Shown here in pieces: positions 16,641 to 25,267 of a DNA stretch of 64,000 nt. Within the stretch, counting starts at the first letter, position 1; the number at the start of each line of letters is the position of its first letter. The position numbers and the translations under genes were made by a program. The notes under the pieces were generated by a model. That model worked only from the letters and a program-made list of their open reading frames with translations, made no database searches and was not told the origin of the DNA. The DNA lies in NCBI RefSeq assembly GCF_005871185.1, contig NZ_SWKN01000012.1:1-64000 (forward strand), written 5' to 3'. The stretch is from Limnobacter alexandrii. Its GTDB lineage: Bacteria; Pseudomonadota; Gammaproteobacteria; Burkholderiales; Burkholderiaceae_B.

Positions 16641-17974
16641 AGCTGAAAAAATTCACAGCCCCCACCACAAGAGAGGCCTTGCAAAAGCTGCGTGCTGAAC
16701 TGGGTGAAGACGCCATCATCTTGTCGACCAAGCAAACCGCTGCGGGCACTGAAGTGCTGGCTGCCTCCTCGCAAGACCTGGACACCGTGACCGAAAAGCC
16801 TGCCGCCTCGTCTGCGCCACTGTCCTGGACCAAGGCAGAGCGCACGCAGTTTGCTGCACAAGAGGCCACGCGCAAGCCTACACCGGCTGAAAAAATTGCA
16901 CAGCAGGTGGCTGCACAACGTGATGTGTTGATCAACCGCGCACCTGAGGTGACTCATCAAATTCCGAACGCGATGCCAGCGCCCGACATGATTTCCGATG
17001 TGGCCAAGCGCCGTTCGCAAGCCGCAAGCGACGCCATGGCCAGCGAGCAAACCGCAGTGCTGGAAGAAATCAAGCAAATGCGCCAGTTGCTGAAAGACCA
17101 AATGGCCATGATCACCTGGCGTGATGCACTGGAGAAAAACCCCCAGCGCGGCGAACTGTGGAACCAGTTAACCCAATCCGGGTTCTCCCCTTTGTTTGCA
17201 CGCACCGTGGTTGAAAAGCTGCCGGCTGAACTTTCGGACAGCCAAGTGCAGGACTGGGTGATGAATGTCATCAAGAAAAACCTGAATGTGGTTCCGGCCG
17301 ACAAAGACATCGTTGAAACCGGCGGCACATTCGCGCTGGTGGGCCCCACCGGCGTTGGAAAAACCACCACCACAGCCAAACTGGCTGCACGTTGTGTGGT
17401 GAAGTACGGCGCGGACTCCTTGGGCTTGATCACCACCGACAGCTATCGAATTGGCGCGCAAGACCAACTGCGCATTTACGGCAAAATTTTGGGCGTGCAG
17501 GTGTACACCGCACAAACCCACGCCGACCTGGCCCAGTTGCGCAACACCATGCAGCGCAAGCGCCTTATTCTGATTGACACCGTGGGCATGGGCCAGCGCG
17601 ATTCTCGCGTGGCCGAGCAAACCAAAATTCTGACCGACAGCCATGTCAAACGCGTGTTGCTGCTCAATGCCACCAGCCAGCCTGAAACGCTGGATGATGT
17701 TGTGCGTCATTACAAAAGCACAGGCCTGAACGGCGCAATTTTGTCCAAGCTGGATGAAGCCATCAAGATTGGCGGCGTGCTGGATGTGGTTATGCGTCAC
17801 AAACTGGCCTTGCACTACATTGCCACTGGCCAGCGCGTGCCTGAAGACCTGTTCCCTGCCGACCCACGCGTGTTGGTGCACCGTGCCATGCGCGCACGCA
17901 GCAGCCAGGCGTTTCAAGCCTCGAGCGAGGAATTGAAATGGAAAATGGCCCAAGTCTCTGCGACTGGAATTTGA
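16637..17974 (+). CDS. flhF: Flagellar placement GTPase FlhF
   Basis: FlhF is an SRP-type GTPase that recruits the first flagellar parts to the cell pole and sets flagellar site. The 445-residue protein has an N-terminal basic/variable region (1-150), an N domain and the G domain with Walker [14 protein letters not shown] from residue 236. It also shows LIDTVGMGQRD and SKLDEA motifs. Overlap with flhA (ATGA) shows coupled translation. Its presence suggests polar rather than peritrichous flagella, which is inference from the family. Confidence 0.95.
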   Translation: MKLKKFTAPTTREALQKLRAELGEDAIILSTKQTAAGTEVLAASSQDLDTVTEKPAASSAPLSWTKAERTQFAAQEATRKPTPAEKIAQQVAAQRDVLINRAPEVTHQIPNAMPAPDMISDVAKRRSQAASDAMASEQTAVLEEIKQMRQLLKDQMAMITWRDALEKNPQRGELWNQLTQSGFSPLFARTVVEKLPAELSDSQVQDWVMNVIKKNLNVVPADKDIVETGGTFALVGPTGVGKTTTTAKLAARCVVKYGADSLGLITTDSYRIGAQDQLRIYGKILGVQVYTAQTHADLAQLRNTMQRKRLILIDTVGMGQRDSRVAEQTKILTDSHVKRVLLLNATSQPETLDDVVRHYKSTGLNGAILSKLDEAIKIGGVLDVVMRHKLALHYIATGQRVPEDLFPADPRVLVHRAMRARSSQAFQASSEELKWKMAQVSATGI

Positions 17975-18756
17975 CGTTTCATGGTCAACTAGAACCTATG
18001 GATCAAGCCAAAACACTTCGACACTTGTTGGGCCGCAAAGCCGCCACCATTCACCCGATTCTGGGTGACATGGGCAGCGATTATGCAGCCTGCCTGGCCC
18101 GTTTTGTATTGGAACAGCAAGCGCGCGCTGACCGCGCGGCTGTGTTGTTTGACGGGTCCGCCGGCGGCTTGCCCCAATTGCTGCCACCGCATGCCCGCAT
18201 CGACCTGGTCGAGTTTTTCAACGGCAAGCTGAACCTGGAAGACCAGGTCCTTGAGCTGGCCGAATCCCAATACTTGGTGGTGGCCCGAATTGGCCTGGAA
18301 GCCCTGGCCAAAAAGCCAGCCCAAGCGGCGGCTTTGCTGGGCAAGCTTCACCGCATGCCCGTAAGCTGCGACCGCTTTTATGCCACCTTGCCCTATGAGG
18401 CAGTTGAGCTGGCCAAGGCTTTTTCTCCGCAAGACGACTGGTATTGGGTAGTACAACCCACCGCAAGATCGGTGACACGTGCTTTTCAGGCCATTCGTTC
18501 TTCAAAAGGGGTAGACGAAAATATTCACCATCGTGTTATTGTTGCAGGTGTAAGAAGCACAGATGAAGCCGATCACGTGTTCGCAAATTTACTGGAAAGC
18601 ACCTCGAGCCTTCTGGTCAACCCCCTGCAATACGCGGGGCATTTGCCAGCCTTGCCCTCGGGCAAAGCCTTGAACCAGGTCGGTCGGGAGATGATTGCGG
18701 CAGGTCGGCGAATCGCAAAAGCCATATGCTCTTTCGACGAACACGCACTGGCGTAA
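17938..18756 (+). CDS. FlhG/FleN-position protein lacking a Walker A motif
   Basis: A 272-residue protein in the place where flhG (fleN) normally sits, between flhF and fliA. The start region MDQAKTLRHLLGRK resembles the FliF/activation helix DQAxxLR of FlhG. The MinD-type P-loop (GGxGKT) that should follow within about 25 residues is absent, with ILGDMGSDYAACLA in its place. A later DRAAVLFDGSAGGL and a RVIVAGVRSTDEAD segment hint at the remains of the MinD-like fold. It is probably a non-ATPase relative or a highly diverged accessory protein. I use the ATG at 17938 with GAGG 7 bases upstream, overlapping flhF by 37 bp; an ATG at 17998 is the alternative. Confidence 0.7.
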   Translation: MENGPSLCDWNLTFHGQLEPMDQAKTLRHLLGRKAATIHPILGDMGSDYAACLARFVLEQQARADRAAVLFDGSAGGLPQLLPPHARIDLVEFFNGKLNLEDQVLELAESQYLVVARIGLEALAKKPAQAAALLGKLHRMPVSCDRFYATLPYEAVELAKAFSPQDDWYWVVQPTARSVTRAFQAIRSSKGVDENIHHRVIVAGVRSTDEADHVFANLLESTSSLLVNPLQYAGHLPALPSGKALNQVGREMIAAGRRIAKAICSFDEHALA

Positions 18757-18781
18757 TAACAAGACAGGAAGCACAGACTCC

Positions 18782-19498
18782 ATGTACACAGCCCAGGGCA
18801 CTTTAGACAAATCAAAGCAGGTGGACCAGTACATCCCATTGGTTCGCAGGTTGGCCCATCACTTGATCGCCAAGCTACCGGCGTCCGTGCAAATCGACGA
18901 CCTCATACAAGCCGGCCTGATCGGCCTGATGGACGCGATTACCCGCTTCGAAGAGGGGCAGGGCGCCCAATTCGAAACCTATGCAAGTCAGCGAATTCGT
19001 GGCTCCATGCTCGATGAACTGCGTTCTGCAGACTGGATGCCACGCGGCGTGCGCCAGGCTCAACGAAAAATTGAAACTGCAACCCTCAAGGCCGAGCAGA
19101 AGTTGGGGCGTTCAGCCACCGAGAAAGAGATTGCCGATGTCATGGGCGTAAGCCTGGATGAATATCAGGACATGTTGTTCGATTCGCGTGGCGCATCGCT
19201 GGTGTTTTACGACGATTACGCAGACGACGGCGATGGTGAGGGCTATCTGGATCGCCAAATTGGTGGCGACGAAGAGGCCAATCCGCTTGAAATGCTGGGT
19301 GACCAACGTTTCCGGGAAAACCTGATTCAGGCCATTGAAGACCTGCCTGAACGTGAAAAAATGCTCATGGGACTGTATTATGAGCAAGAGTTAAACTTCC
19401 GTGAAATCGCCGCTGTCCTTGGCGTGACCGAGTCCCGGGTGTGCCAGTTGCACACACAGGCAGTCAGTCGCCTCAAAGCCAAGCTTCGCGAACACTAA
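18782..19498 (+). CDS. fliA: Flagellar sigma factor FliA (sigma-28)
   Basis: FliA directs RNA polymerase to late flagellar promoters such as those found here before the flagellins, motA and flgM. The 238-residue protein has sigma regions 2 (IDDLIQAGLIGLMDAITRFE, FETYASQRIRGSMLDELR), 3 (SATEKEIADVMGVSLDEY) and 4 (NFREIAAVLGVTESRVCQLH). Length is as in E. coli. The ATG at 18782 gives MYTAQGTLDK, the usual N-terminus. It is held inactive by the anti-sigma factor FlgM (22364-22654). Confidence 0.97.
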   Translation: MYTAQGTLDKSKQVDQYIPLVRRLAHHLIAKLPASVQIDDLIQAGLIGLMDAITRFEEGQGAQFETYASQRIRGSMLDELRSADWMPRGVRQAQRKIETATLKAEQKLGRSATEKEIADVMGVSLDEYQDMLFDSRGASLVFYDDYADDGDGEGYLDRQIGGDEEANPLEMLGDQRFRENLIQAIEDLPEREKMLMGLYYEQELNFREIAAVLGVTESRVCQLHTQAVSRLKAKLREH

Positions 19499-19504
19499 GC
19501 ACAC

Positions 19505-21403
19505 ATGGCTGATCCCAAAGCCCAGGGAAAACCGAAAACCTTTGAGCAATCTCGCACCAGGGTCAATCGCTCCCTGGTTCTGGTCATTCTCACCGGCATT
19601 GGTCCTTTGGCACTTGCTGCCTTTTACATGGCAGCCACCACATCCGACCCTGCCAACTGGAATTTGACCATTTTGCTCACGTTGGCTTTTGGCGTGCTGG
19701 GCGCCTGGTTCATGGGCAACAAGCTCATGTCGGGCCTGCTTGAAATCATCCGCTCATCCATTCAGTCTGAAAGCCAGTTGCGCCGCTTGATGGAGCTGTC
19801 TGGCGATTGGTACTGGCAGCAGGATTCTGCCCACACCATTGTGCGAATCATTTACCGGGGCAAAGACCAAAACAGCAATTCCCGCAGTGGTTTCAAATTG
19901 CCCTTCGATGGCCTGGCCCGCTGGGATGTGGAAGGCTTGAAGTGTATCGACCCGCGTTACAACTGGGATAGTTTCAAAGAACTGCTCGACAGCCACCAGC
20001 CCTTTGATCGGGTCTGTTTTGAATACTGGCCCCAGAACCATGAGCGCATCATTTTTGAATCGACAGGGCGCCCCCTGTACAACGCCAACGGTGATTTCGT
20101 GGGCTACATGGGCGTGTCCTCTGACCGCACGCAGAAACGGCTGAATGAACAACTGCTGTCTTTGCAACGTTCCTTGCTGCAAGGCGTTTTGCTGTCTGCG
20201 CCCATTCCGGAATTGGCGGCCTCTTACGCCCGTGGCCTTAAAAACTGCCTGACCGTGCATGCTGAAGTGGTGCTGGGTTTCAGGGACAAGTCTGAACACA
20301 ACCACTGGCGGGTTCGGGGCACCAATCCGAATTTGCGCATGCCATTTGAAAAAGGGCAGGCATTTTGGGACAACGCAGAACAACTGTGCGAGCCCCTGGA
20401 AGGTCACGATCAACACGGCCTGGTGTGGCTCGCCAAAATGAAAACCGAGCATTATTTCGAGGACAATTGGGCCACTGAATTGGGCATAAGCGCGGTGTGG
20501 TTCGCCCTTCGAAAAGCCAGGGAGCCGAATCAGCCCGAGTACTGGATCATGGTGGCCCAGCAAGGTGTCGACAACACCGGGCATGACGATGTGTTGCGTG
20601 TGCTCACCGCCATTCGCCTGCTGGGGCTGTGTGTCGAGCGCCGGGTTTTCGAAGACGATTTACAGGGTTTGAATGGCACGCTCGAACAACGAATCAACGA
20701 CCGGACTGCCGAGCTTACCCGCAGCAACTCTGAACTGGAAGCATTCACCTACACCGTGTCTCACGACCTGCGTGCCCCACTTCGCGCCATTGATGGTTTT
20801 TCCAGCATCTTGAAAGAAGATTTCGCGGAAAGCCTGCCCGAGGATGCGCGTGGCCTGCTCGACCGAATCAGCAACAATGCTCGCCAGATGGGCGGATTGA
20901 TTGATGGCCTGCTCGACTTTTCCCGCTTGTTGCGAACCGATGTTGCGCGAGTGCGTGTTGATCAACAACAACTGCTGGATCAAATTCTGGATCAGCTTGA
21001 TGCCCGAAGAAAAAATGTCGTGGAATTGTGCGAGTTGCCACCAGTCTATGCCGACCCGGTGTTGCTCAAACAGGTGTGGATGAATTTGATCGACAATGCC
21101 TTGAAGTTCAGCAGCAAGGCCGAACAGCCGAGAGTCGCCATTGAATGCGAAAAAGTAGGGCGTTTTTACCGCTTCAGCGTGACCGACAATGGTGCCGGCT
21201 TCGACATGAAATATGCCGACAAACTGTTCAATGTGTTTGAACGTTTGCATCACAAAAAAGATTTCGATGGCACCGGCGTGGGCCTGGCCATTGTCAAACG
21301 AATCATCGAGCGTCACGGCGGCGAAATCAGCGCCACGGGTGGGCTGGGGCAGGGGGCCTGTTTCACCTTCACCTTGCCTGAGCACGCCGACCTGACTGAC
21401 TAA
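19505..21403 (+). CDS. Membrane sensor histidine kinase
   Basis: A 632-residue kinase starting 6 bp after fliA and followed 13 bp later by a receiver protein. Two membrane helices lie at about 23-45 and 53-72 with a short loop. A PAS-like region spans about 90-215 (ELSGDWYWQQD, VGYMGVSSDRT). A GAF-like region covers about 215-385 and a coiled coil about 385-410. HisKA has His420 (SHDLRAPLRAIDGF), followed by HATPase motifs NLIDNALKF, DNGAGF and GTGVGLAIV. This layout resembles phytochrome-type or CheY-like-partner kinases. The location suggests control of flagella, but no ligand or target is visible. Confidence 0.9.
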   Translation: MADPKAQGKPKTFEQSRTRVNRSLVLVILTGIGPLALAAFYMAATTSDPANWNLTILLTLAFGVLGAWFMGNKLMSGLLEIIRSSIQSESQLRRLMELSGDWYWQQDSAHTIVRIIYRGKDQNSNSRSGFKLPFDGLARWDVEGLKCIDPRYNWDSFKELLDSHQPFDRVCFEYWPQNHERIIFESTGRPLYNANGDFVGYMGVSSDRTQKRLNEQLLSLQRSLLQGVLLSAPIPELAASYARGLKNCLTVHAEVVLGFRDKSEHNHWRVRGTNPNLRMPFEKGQAFWDNAEQLCEPLEGHDQHGLVWLAKMKTEHYFEDNWATELGISAVWFALRKAREPNQPEYWIMVAQQGVDNTGHDDVLRVLTAIRLLGLCVERRVFEDDLQGLNGTLEQRINDRTAELTRSNSELEAFTYTVSHDLRAPLRAIDGFSSILKEDFAESLPEDARGLLDRISNNARQMGGLIDGLLDFSRLLRTDVARVRVDQQQLLDQILDQLDARRKNVVELCELPPVYADPVLLKQVWMNLIDNALKFSSKAEQPRVAIECEKVGRFYRFSVTDNGAGFDMKYADKLFNVFERLHHKKDFDGTGVGLAIVKRIIERHGGEISATGGLGQGACFTFTLPEHADLTD

Positions 21404-21416
21404 AAGGATATTTGCC

Positions 21417-21857
21417 ATGGCAGATGTAGTACTGGTTGACGACAACTCCAACGACGCAGACCTCGCTTTGCGCGTGGTGCGTAAAACCTCCTCAAGTTCA
21501 ACCACGGTGTTGCTGGAGGACGGAGAACGGGCCATCGAATATTTCAAGCAATTGATGGAGGATCACCCCAAAGACAGCGCCGCCTTGAATTTACCCAAGT
21601 TGGTATTGCTGGATCTGAAACTGCCCAAGCTGGATGGTCTGGAAGTGTTGAAGTTTTTGCGTTCGCATGATGTGTTTAAAACCATGCCGATTGTTGTGCT
21701 GTCTTCATCGCGAGAAATCAGCGATGTGAAGCGGTCTTATGAGTTGGGGGTCAACAGTTTTGCAGTCAAGCCAGTGCAATTCGATCAGTACCTGACCCGA
21801 ATTTCTGCACTGGTGTCTTATTGGCTAACGATCAACGAATTACCGCGCGGGGCATAG
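21417..21857 (+). CDS. Single-domain response regulator (Rcp1-like)
   Basis: A 146-residue receiver with acidic residues at 8-9, the phospho-Asp at residue 66 (LLDLKLPKLDG), LSSS and the Lys in FAVKPV. No output domain is present, as in the Rcp1/phytochrome-partner class of receivers. It follows the kinase at 19505-21403 by 13 bp and is surely its partner. It may pass phosphate on to an Hpt protein or act by protein binding. Its 3' end overlaps the convergent flgN gene by 26 bp. Confidence 0.9.
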   Translation: MADVVLVDDNSNDADLALRVVRKTSSSSTTVLLEDGERAIEYFKQLMEDHPKDSAALNLPKLVLLDLKLPKLDGLEVLKFLRSHDVFKTMPIVVLSSSREISDVKRSYELGVNSFAVKPVQFDQYLTRISALVSYWLTINELPRGA

Positions 21858-22347
21858 TACCACCGGTCAGGGCTGACTGGCTCATACCGCCCTTGGGTCC
21901 GTATGTGTCACTGGCGGTGGGCTTTTGTTCAGCCACTGCAGCCGCAGTCAAAATTGAAATTCTTTCCTGCAAACCAGCCAGTTGTTCTGTCACCAGTTCG
22001 CCGTTCGTTTTGTTCAAACGTTGTGCGTGGCTCAGGGTAGTGCGCAGGGTTGAGTAGGTACCCAACAGGCGGGGCTCATGTGCGGCCAACACGTCGGCCC
22101 ACAAGGCAATGCCATCCATATTGGGTTGAAAGCCTTCAGCCTTGGCCAGTTGCACGTTGTTGAGGTAACGTTTCTCCAGCTCCAGCATCATGGCTTCTTT
22201 GCGAAGTGCCAGGCTGTTCAGCTCGGTGGTTTGAAGTTTCACGAGGCACGCCTGCTCTTCAAGCAAGATGTCAACCAGCGCCATGGCCATGTCACATTCA
22301 TAGGCCAGGTTGCGGTACAAATTTTTTGCTGCGTCTGCGTGCGACAT
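21832..22347 (-). CDS. flgN: Flagellar export chaperone FlgN
   Basis: FlgN is the cytoplasmic chaperone that protects and delivers the hook-filament junction proteins FlgK and FlgL. The 171-residue protein is largely helical, as in the family, with the LLEEQACLVKLQTTELNSLA segment near residues 27-46. Family identity rests on length, helical pattern and position directly after flgM. The ATG at 22347 follows GAGGA. Its tail runs into the 3' end of the receiver gene on the other strand. Confidence 0.85.
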   Translation of the reverse strand: MSHADAAKNLYRNLAYECDMAMALVDILLEEQACLVKLQTTELNSLALRKEAMMLELEKRYLNNVQLAKAEGFQPNMDGIALWADVLAAHEPRLLGTYSTLRTTLSHAQRLNKTNGELVTEQLAGLQERISILTAAAVAEQKPTASDTYGPKGGMSQSALTGGTMPRAVIR

Positions 22348-22363
22348 AATCTTCAATCCTCGG

Positions 22364-22654
22364 TTACTTTTGACCAAGCAACTCGCGAGCACTTTCAATT
22401 ACCTTGGCTGCAACTGCTTCGGCATTGACCTTGAACTCGCCTTTGCTAATGGCCTCTTTGATCTCGGCCACTTTCTCGGCATTGAACGGCGCACCTGCTG
22501 CGCTCAGTTCACTGGATTGCCCGGAAAGCTTGGCTACTGCGCCTTCCGAACTGGTTTTTTCTGTGGAGCCAACCGTTGCCGACTTGCTGCCACCTTGTGG
22601 CTTGGTCAACTTGTCGATCGGGTTGCTTCCCGGGTTTATTCTGTTAATACTCAT
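22364..22654 (-). CDS. flgM: Anti-sigma-28 factor FlgM
   Basis: FlgM binds FliA and blocks late flagellar genes until it is exported through the finished hook. The 96-residue protein is polar and disordered in the first half. Its C-terminal sigma-binding helices lie in FNAEKVAEIKEAISKGEFKV and ESARELLGQK. It has a strong sigma-28 promoter of its own, so FliA drives its own inhibitor, as in enterobacteria. flgN follows 16 bp downstream. Confidence 0.95.
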   Translation of the reverse strand: MSINRINPGSNPIDKLTKPQGGSKSATVGSTEKTSSEGAVAKLSGQSSELSAAGAPFNAEKVAEIKEAISKGEFKVNAEAVAAKVIESARELLGQK

Positions 22655-22701
22655 GATGTCCTCCGCATTGGGCAGAGCCTAAGTGGGTTTCGTATGTTTT
22701 C

Positions 22702-22728
22702 TTAACGGCTCGATTCCACCTAACTTTA
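22702..22728 (-). promoter_or_regulatory. Sigma-28 promoter of flgM-flgN
   Basis: On the minus strand TAAAGTTA, 11 bases, then GCCGTTAA fits the FliA consensus at 7 of 8 in both halves. It lies about 50 bp before the flgM ATG. It is the best-matched sigma-28 site in the window by total score. Confidence 0.82.
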
Positions 22729-22768
22729 ACGAATTCTCGAAAGAATTCCTACTTTTTGGGGGGTACAC

Positions 22769-23473
22769 CTACAAACTAACCTCAACCAGCAAGGCATCGC
22801 GTGCCACCCCGTGAAGAATTTTGCCCTGGGCTGTTTTGATTTTCACCACCTCGCCAAGCTCAGCTTCACCCATTGCCACTGCCGTGCCTCCAATTGCAAA
22901 GCCCGGTCCCTTCATCATCACTTTGACCGTGTCGCCGTTTTTTACCAAAGCCTGACCGCGCAAATAATCGTGTTTCAACAGCGTGCCTGGCCACAGTTGT
23001 CGTGCAGCGGTCTTGTTGTTTAAATGTGCAAGGTCACTGACCCAGCCATGACTAAGCTGGCTCAAGTCCATGGTTCGGAACTCAACATCATTCAATCCCA
23101 CGGCTTGCCCGGATTGAACCGTGGCTTTCACCACCAGAACGGGTGCCCATACTTTCACATCAACACCCACAAAAAAGGGTGCGGTGTCCGAGCCTACACA
23201 TTGCACACGCACATAGGTGCGCCCCCACATTTTGTTGCCCGCAGTATTGGCAAACAGTGCGGCAGGGCATTGCAGGCTGCCAATTCGTTCATCTGCTTTG
23301 ACAAACTTCACATCCACACTGGCGCCGGGTGGCAGCAGCGCAGGGTCCACCAGTTCGGTCAGTTGGGTTTCAGTCACCCAGCGAGAACTGTCGGCCTGCG
23401 CAGCATTGGCTTGAATAAGCACCAGGCCTATCAATGCGTGAAATGCGATGTTAAAAAAAGTGTGAAATTTCAT
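22769..23473 (-). CDS. flgA: Flagellar P-ring assembly chaperone FlgA
   Basis: FlgA is a periplasmic protein that assists assembly of the P ring formed by FlgI. The 234-residue product has a signal peptide at about 1-27 (ending near NAAQADSS). An SAF-like domain follows in the C-terminal half with GQAVGLNDVEFRTMDLSQL, LVKNGDTVKVMMKGPGF and LGEVVKI. It faces away from flgB across a 190 bp gap and sits upstream of flgM on the same strand. Confidence 0.93.
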   Translation of the reverse strand: MKFHTFFNIAFHALIGLVLIQANAAQADSSRWVTETQLTELVDPALLPPGASVDVKFVKADERIGSLQCPAALFANTAGNKMWGRTYVRVQCVGSDTAPFFVGVDVKVWAPVLVVKATVQSGQAVGLNDVEFRTMDLSQLSHGWVSDLAHLNNKTAARQLWPGTLLKHDYLRGQALVKNGDTVKVMMKGPGFAIGGTAVAMGEAELGEVVKIKTAQGKILHGVARDALLVEVSL

Positions 23474-23664
23474 TCAAGTTCTGGGCGTTGCTGCCGTAAA
23501 AGTCACTGTAAGAAATAATTTCTGCCTCGATGACAACATCCTAGGCGGGAGCTTGCTGCACCCTAAGCAGAAAAAGAGCACCCTTTCCCCCCTTTATCTT
23601 CACTTTGATTTGACAGCATCAATTCAATAATCCATTCATCCGTCCGTGTATGAAGGATTCAACG

Positions 23665-24117
23665 ATGTTGGACAAACTTACTGATGCAATGCAGTTCTCT
23701 GCCGAGGCCCTGAAACTCAGAGCGCGTCGGCAAGAGGTATTGACCTCCAACATTTCCAACGTAGACACCCCCAATTACAAAGCAGTCGATTTCGACTTTC
23801 AAAGTGCACTGAAAGCAGCCACAGGCGAGAAGGGCTCCATGGGAACACCTTCAAATCCTGGCATGGGCAACGGCGCAGGTGCATTGGCGGTGACCCACCA
23901 GGGCCACATTACCGGCAAAGGCAATGCGGGCATGACCACTTCCGAGATGTTGCAGTTTCGCCGTGGCAACAATGCCGCCATTGACGGCAACTCGGTCGAC
24001 ATTGACCGCGAGCGTGCCGCGTTTGCAGAAAACACCGTGAAGTACGAAGCCGCCCTGCGCACCATCAATGGAAGAATTTCTTCCTTGAAGCAGGCCATGG
24101 GCTCGGGCAACCAATAA
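23665..24117 (+). CDS. flgB: Flagellar proximal rod protein FlgB
   Basis: FlgB is the innermost rod protein. The 150-residue product starts MLDKLTDAMQFSAEALKLRA and has the rod/hook family motif NISNVDTPNYKAVDFDF. The ATG at 23665 has AAGGA 8 bases upstream; an earlier in-frame ATG at 23650 is less likely. It heads the ten-gene run flgBCDEFGHIJKL, which is likely driven by FlhDC as class II genes. No sigma-28 site was found before it. Confidence 0.95.
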   Translation: MLDKLTDAMQFSAEALKLRARRQEVLTSNISNVDTPNYKAVDFDFQSALKAATGEKGSMGTPSNPGMGNGAGALAVTHQGHITGKGNAGMTTSEMLQFRRGNNAAIDGNSVDIDRERAAFAENTVKYEAALRTINGRISSLKQAMGSGNQ

Positions 24118-24133
24118 GGCATAGGGGAAACAC

Positions 24134-24556
24134 ATGTCGCTATTCAACTCTTTCAAACTTGCCGGTGGTGCCATGCAGGCACAAACCACGCGCTTGAACA
24201 CAGTGGCCAGCAACCTCGCCAATGTCGACACCGCAGCAGGCGATCCCAATTCGGTTTACCAGGCCCGCAAGGTGGTGTTCGAGGCGGTGCTTCAAAAGGC
24301 CGCACCCGGCAAGGCCTCGCTGGCCGAAAACGTGCAGGTCAAAGACATTGTTGAAGACAAAACAGAAGCCAAGAAGATGTTTGATCCCAAGCACCCGATG
24401 GCAGATCAGGATGGCTACGTGTACATGCCAAATGTGAATGCAGTGGAAGAAATGGTGGACATGCTGGCTGCTTCCCGCAGCTACCAGACCAATGCTGAAG
24501 TCATGAACACCGCCAAACAGTTGATGTTGAAAACCTTGAACATGGGCAACCAGTAA
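24134..24556 (+). CDS. flgC: Flagellar proximal rod protein FlgC
   Basis: Rod protein that stacks on FlgB. The 140-residue product has the N-terminal family helix LNTVASNLANVDTAAG and a C-terminal helix with NAVEEMVDMLAASRSYQTNA. Both ends are typical of flagellar axial proteins. Its length is close to that of E. coli FlgC (134). It lies 16 bp after flgB. Confidence 0.96.
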   Translation: MSLFNSFKLAGGAMQAQTTRLNTVASNLANVDTAAGDPNSVYQARKVVFEAVLQKAAPGKASLAENVQVKDIVEDKTEAKKMFDPKHPMADQDGYVYMPNVNAVEEMVDMLAASRSYQTNAEVMNTAKQLMLKTLNMGNQ

Positions 24557-24569
24557 GGAGCAATGAAAA

Positions 24570-25241
24570 ATGACGATTGATGTAACTTCCGCACTGGGTA
24601 ACAACAGCGGCGCCACAGCAGCCAAAAAGAGAGTCGATGAGAACAGCCCTGAAGCGATTCAGGAACGTTTCATGTCCTTGTTGGTGGCCCAGTTGAAAAA
24701 CCAGGACCCACTGGCCCCGATGGACAACGCGCAGGTCACCAGCCAAATGGCGCAATTGAACACGGTCACCGGCATCAACAAACTGAACACCACCATGGAA
24801 GGTGTGTCCGCTTCGCTGAATGCAAACCAAACCATCCAGGCCACCAGCATGCTGGGCCGCGCGGTGCTCACCGAGGGCAGCGACCTGACCTTGGTCGATG
24901 GCAAAGCCGTGGGCTCCATGGAGTTGAATCAAAGCGTCGACATTCTGCGTGTGAATGTGCTGGATGCAGGTGCCAATGTGGTTCGCACCGTTGACCTGGG
25001 CCCACAGTCCAAAGGCACGCACCAGTTTGAGTGGGACGGCAAAAGCAACGATGGAAGCACCCTGCCAGTCGGGAATTACAAGTTCGAGATTGAAGCAAAA
25101 GCAGCAGGCAAGGACGCCAGCGTGACACCTCTGACCCTGTCTGTGGTTCAGGGCGTGCGCAATGCCGGCGCGGAAGGCACCAAACTTTTAACCAGCAATG
25201 GCGGCGAAGTCAGCTTCGCAGACATCAAGCAGGTTTTCTAA
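24570..25241 (+). CDS. flgD: Hook cap protein FlgD
   Basis: FlgD forms the scaffold cap needed for hook polymerisation and is then discarded. The 223-residue protein shows the conserved N-terminal block FMSLLVAQLKNQDPLAPMDN and a C-terminal Ig-like part with FEWDGKSNDGSTLPVGNYKF. Both are hallmarks of FlgD. It lies 13 bp after flgC and 26 bp before the hook gene it serves. Confidence 0.96.
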   Translation: MTIDVTSALGNNSGATAAKKRVDENSPEAIQERFMSLLVAQLKNQDPLAPMDNAQVTSQMAQLNTVTGINKLNTTMEGVSASLNANQTIQATSMLGRAVLTEGSDLTLVDGKAVGSMELNQSVDILRVNVLDAGANVVRTVDLGPQSKGTHQFEWDGKSNDGSTLPVGNYKFEIEAKAAGKDASVTPLTLSVVQGVRNAGAEGTKLLTSNGGEVSFADIKQVF

Positions 25242-25267
25242 ATTAAAGATTTTTCAAGGAGTCAAAC

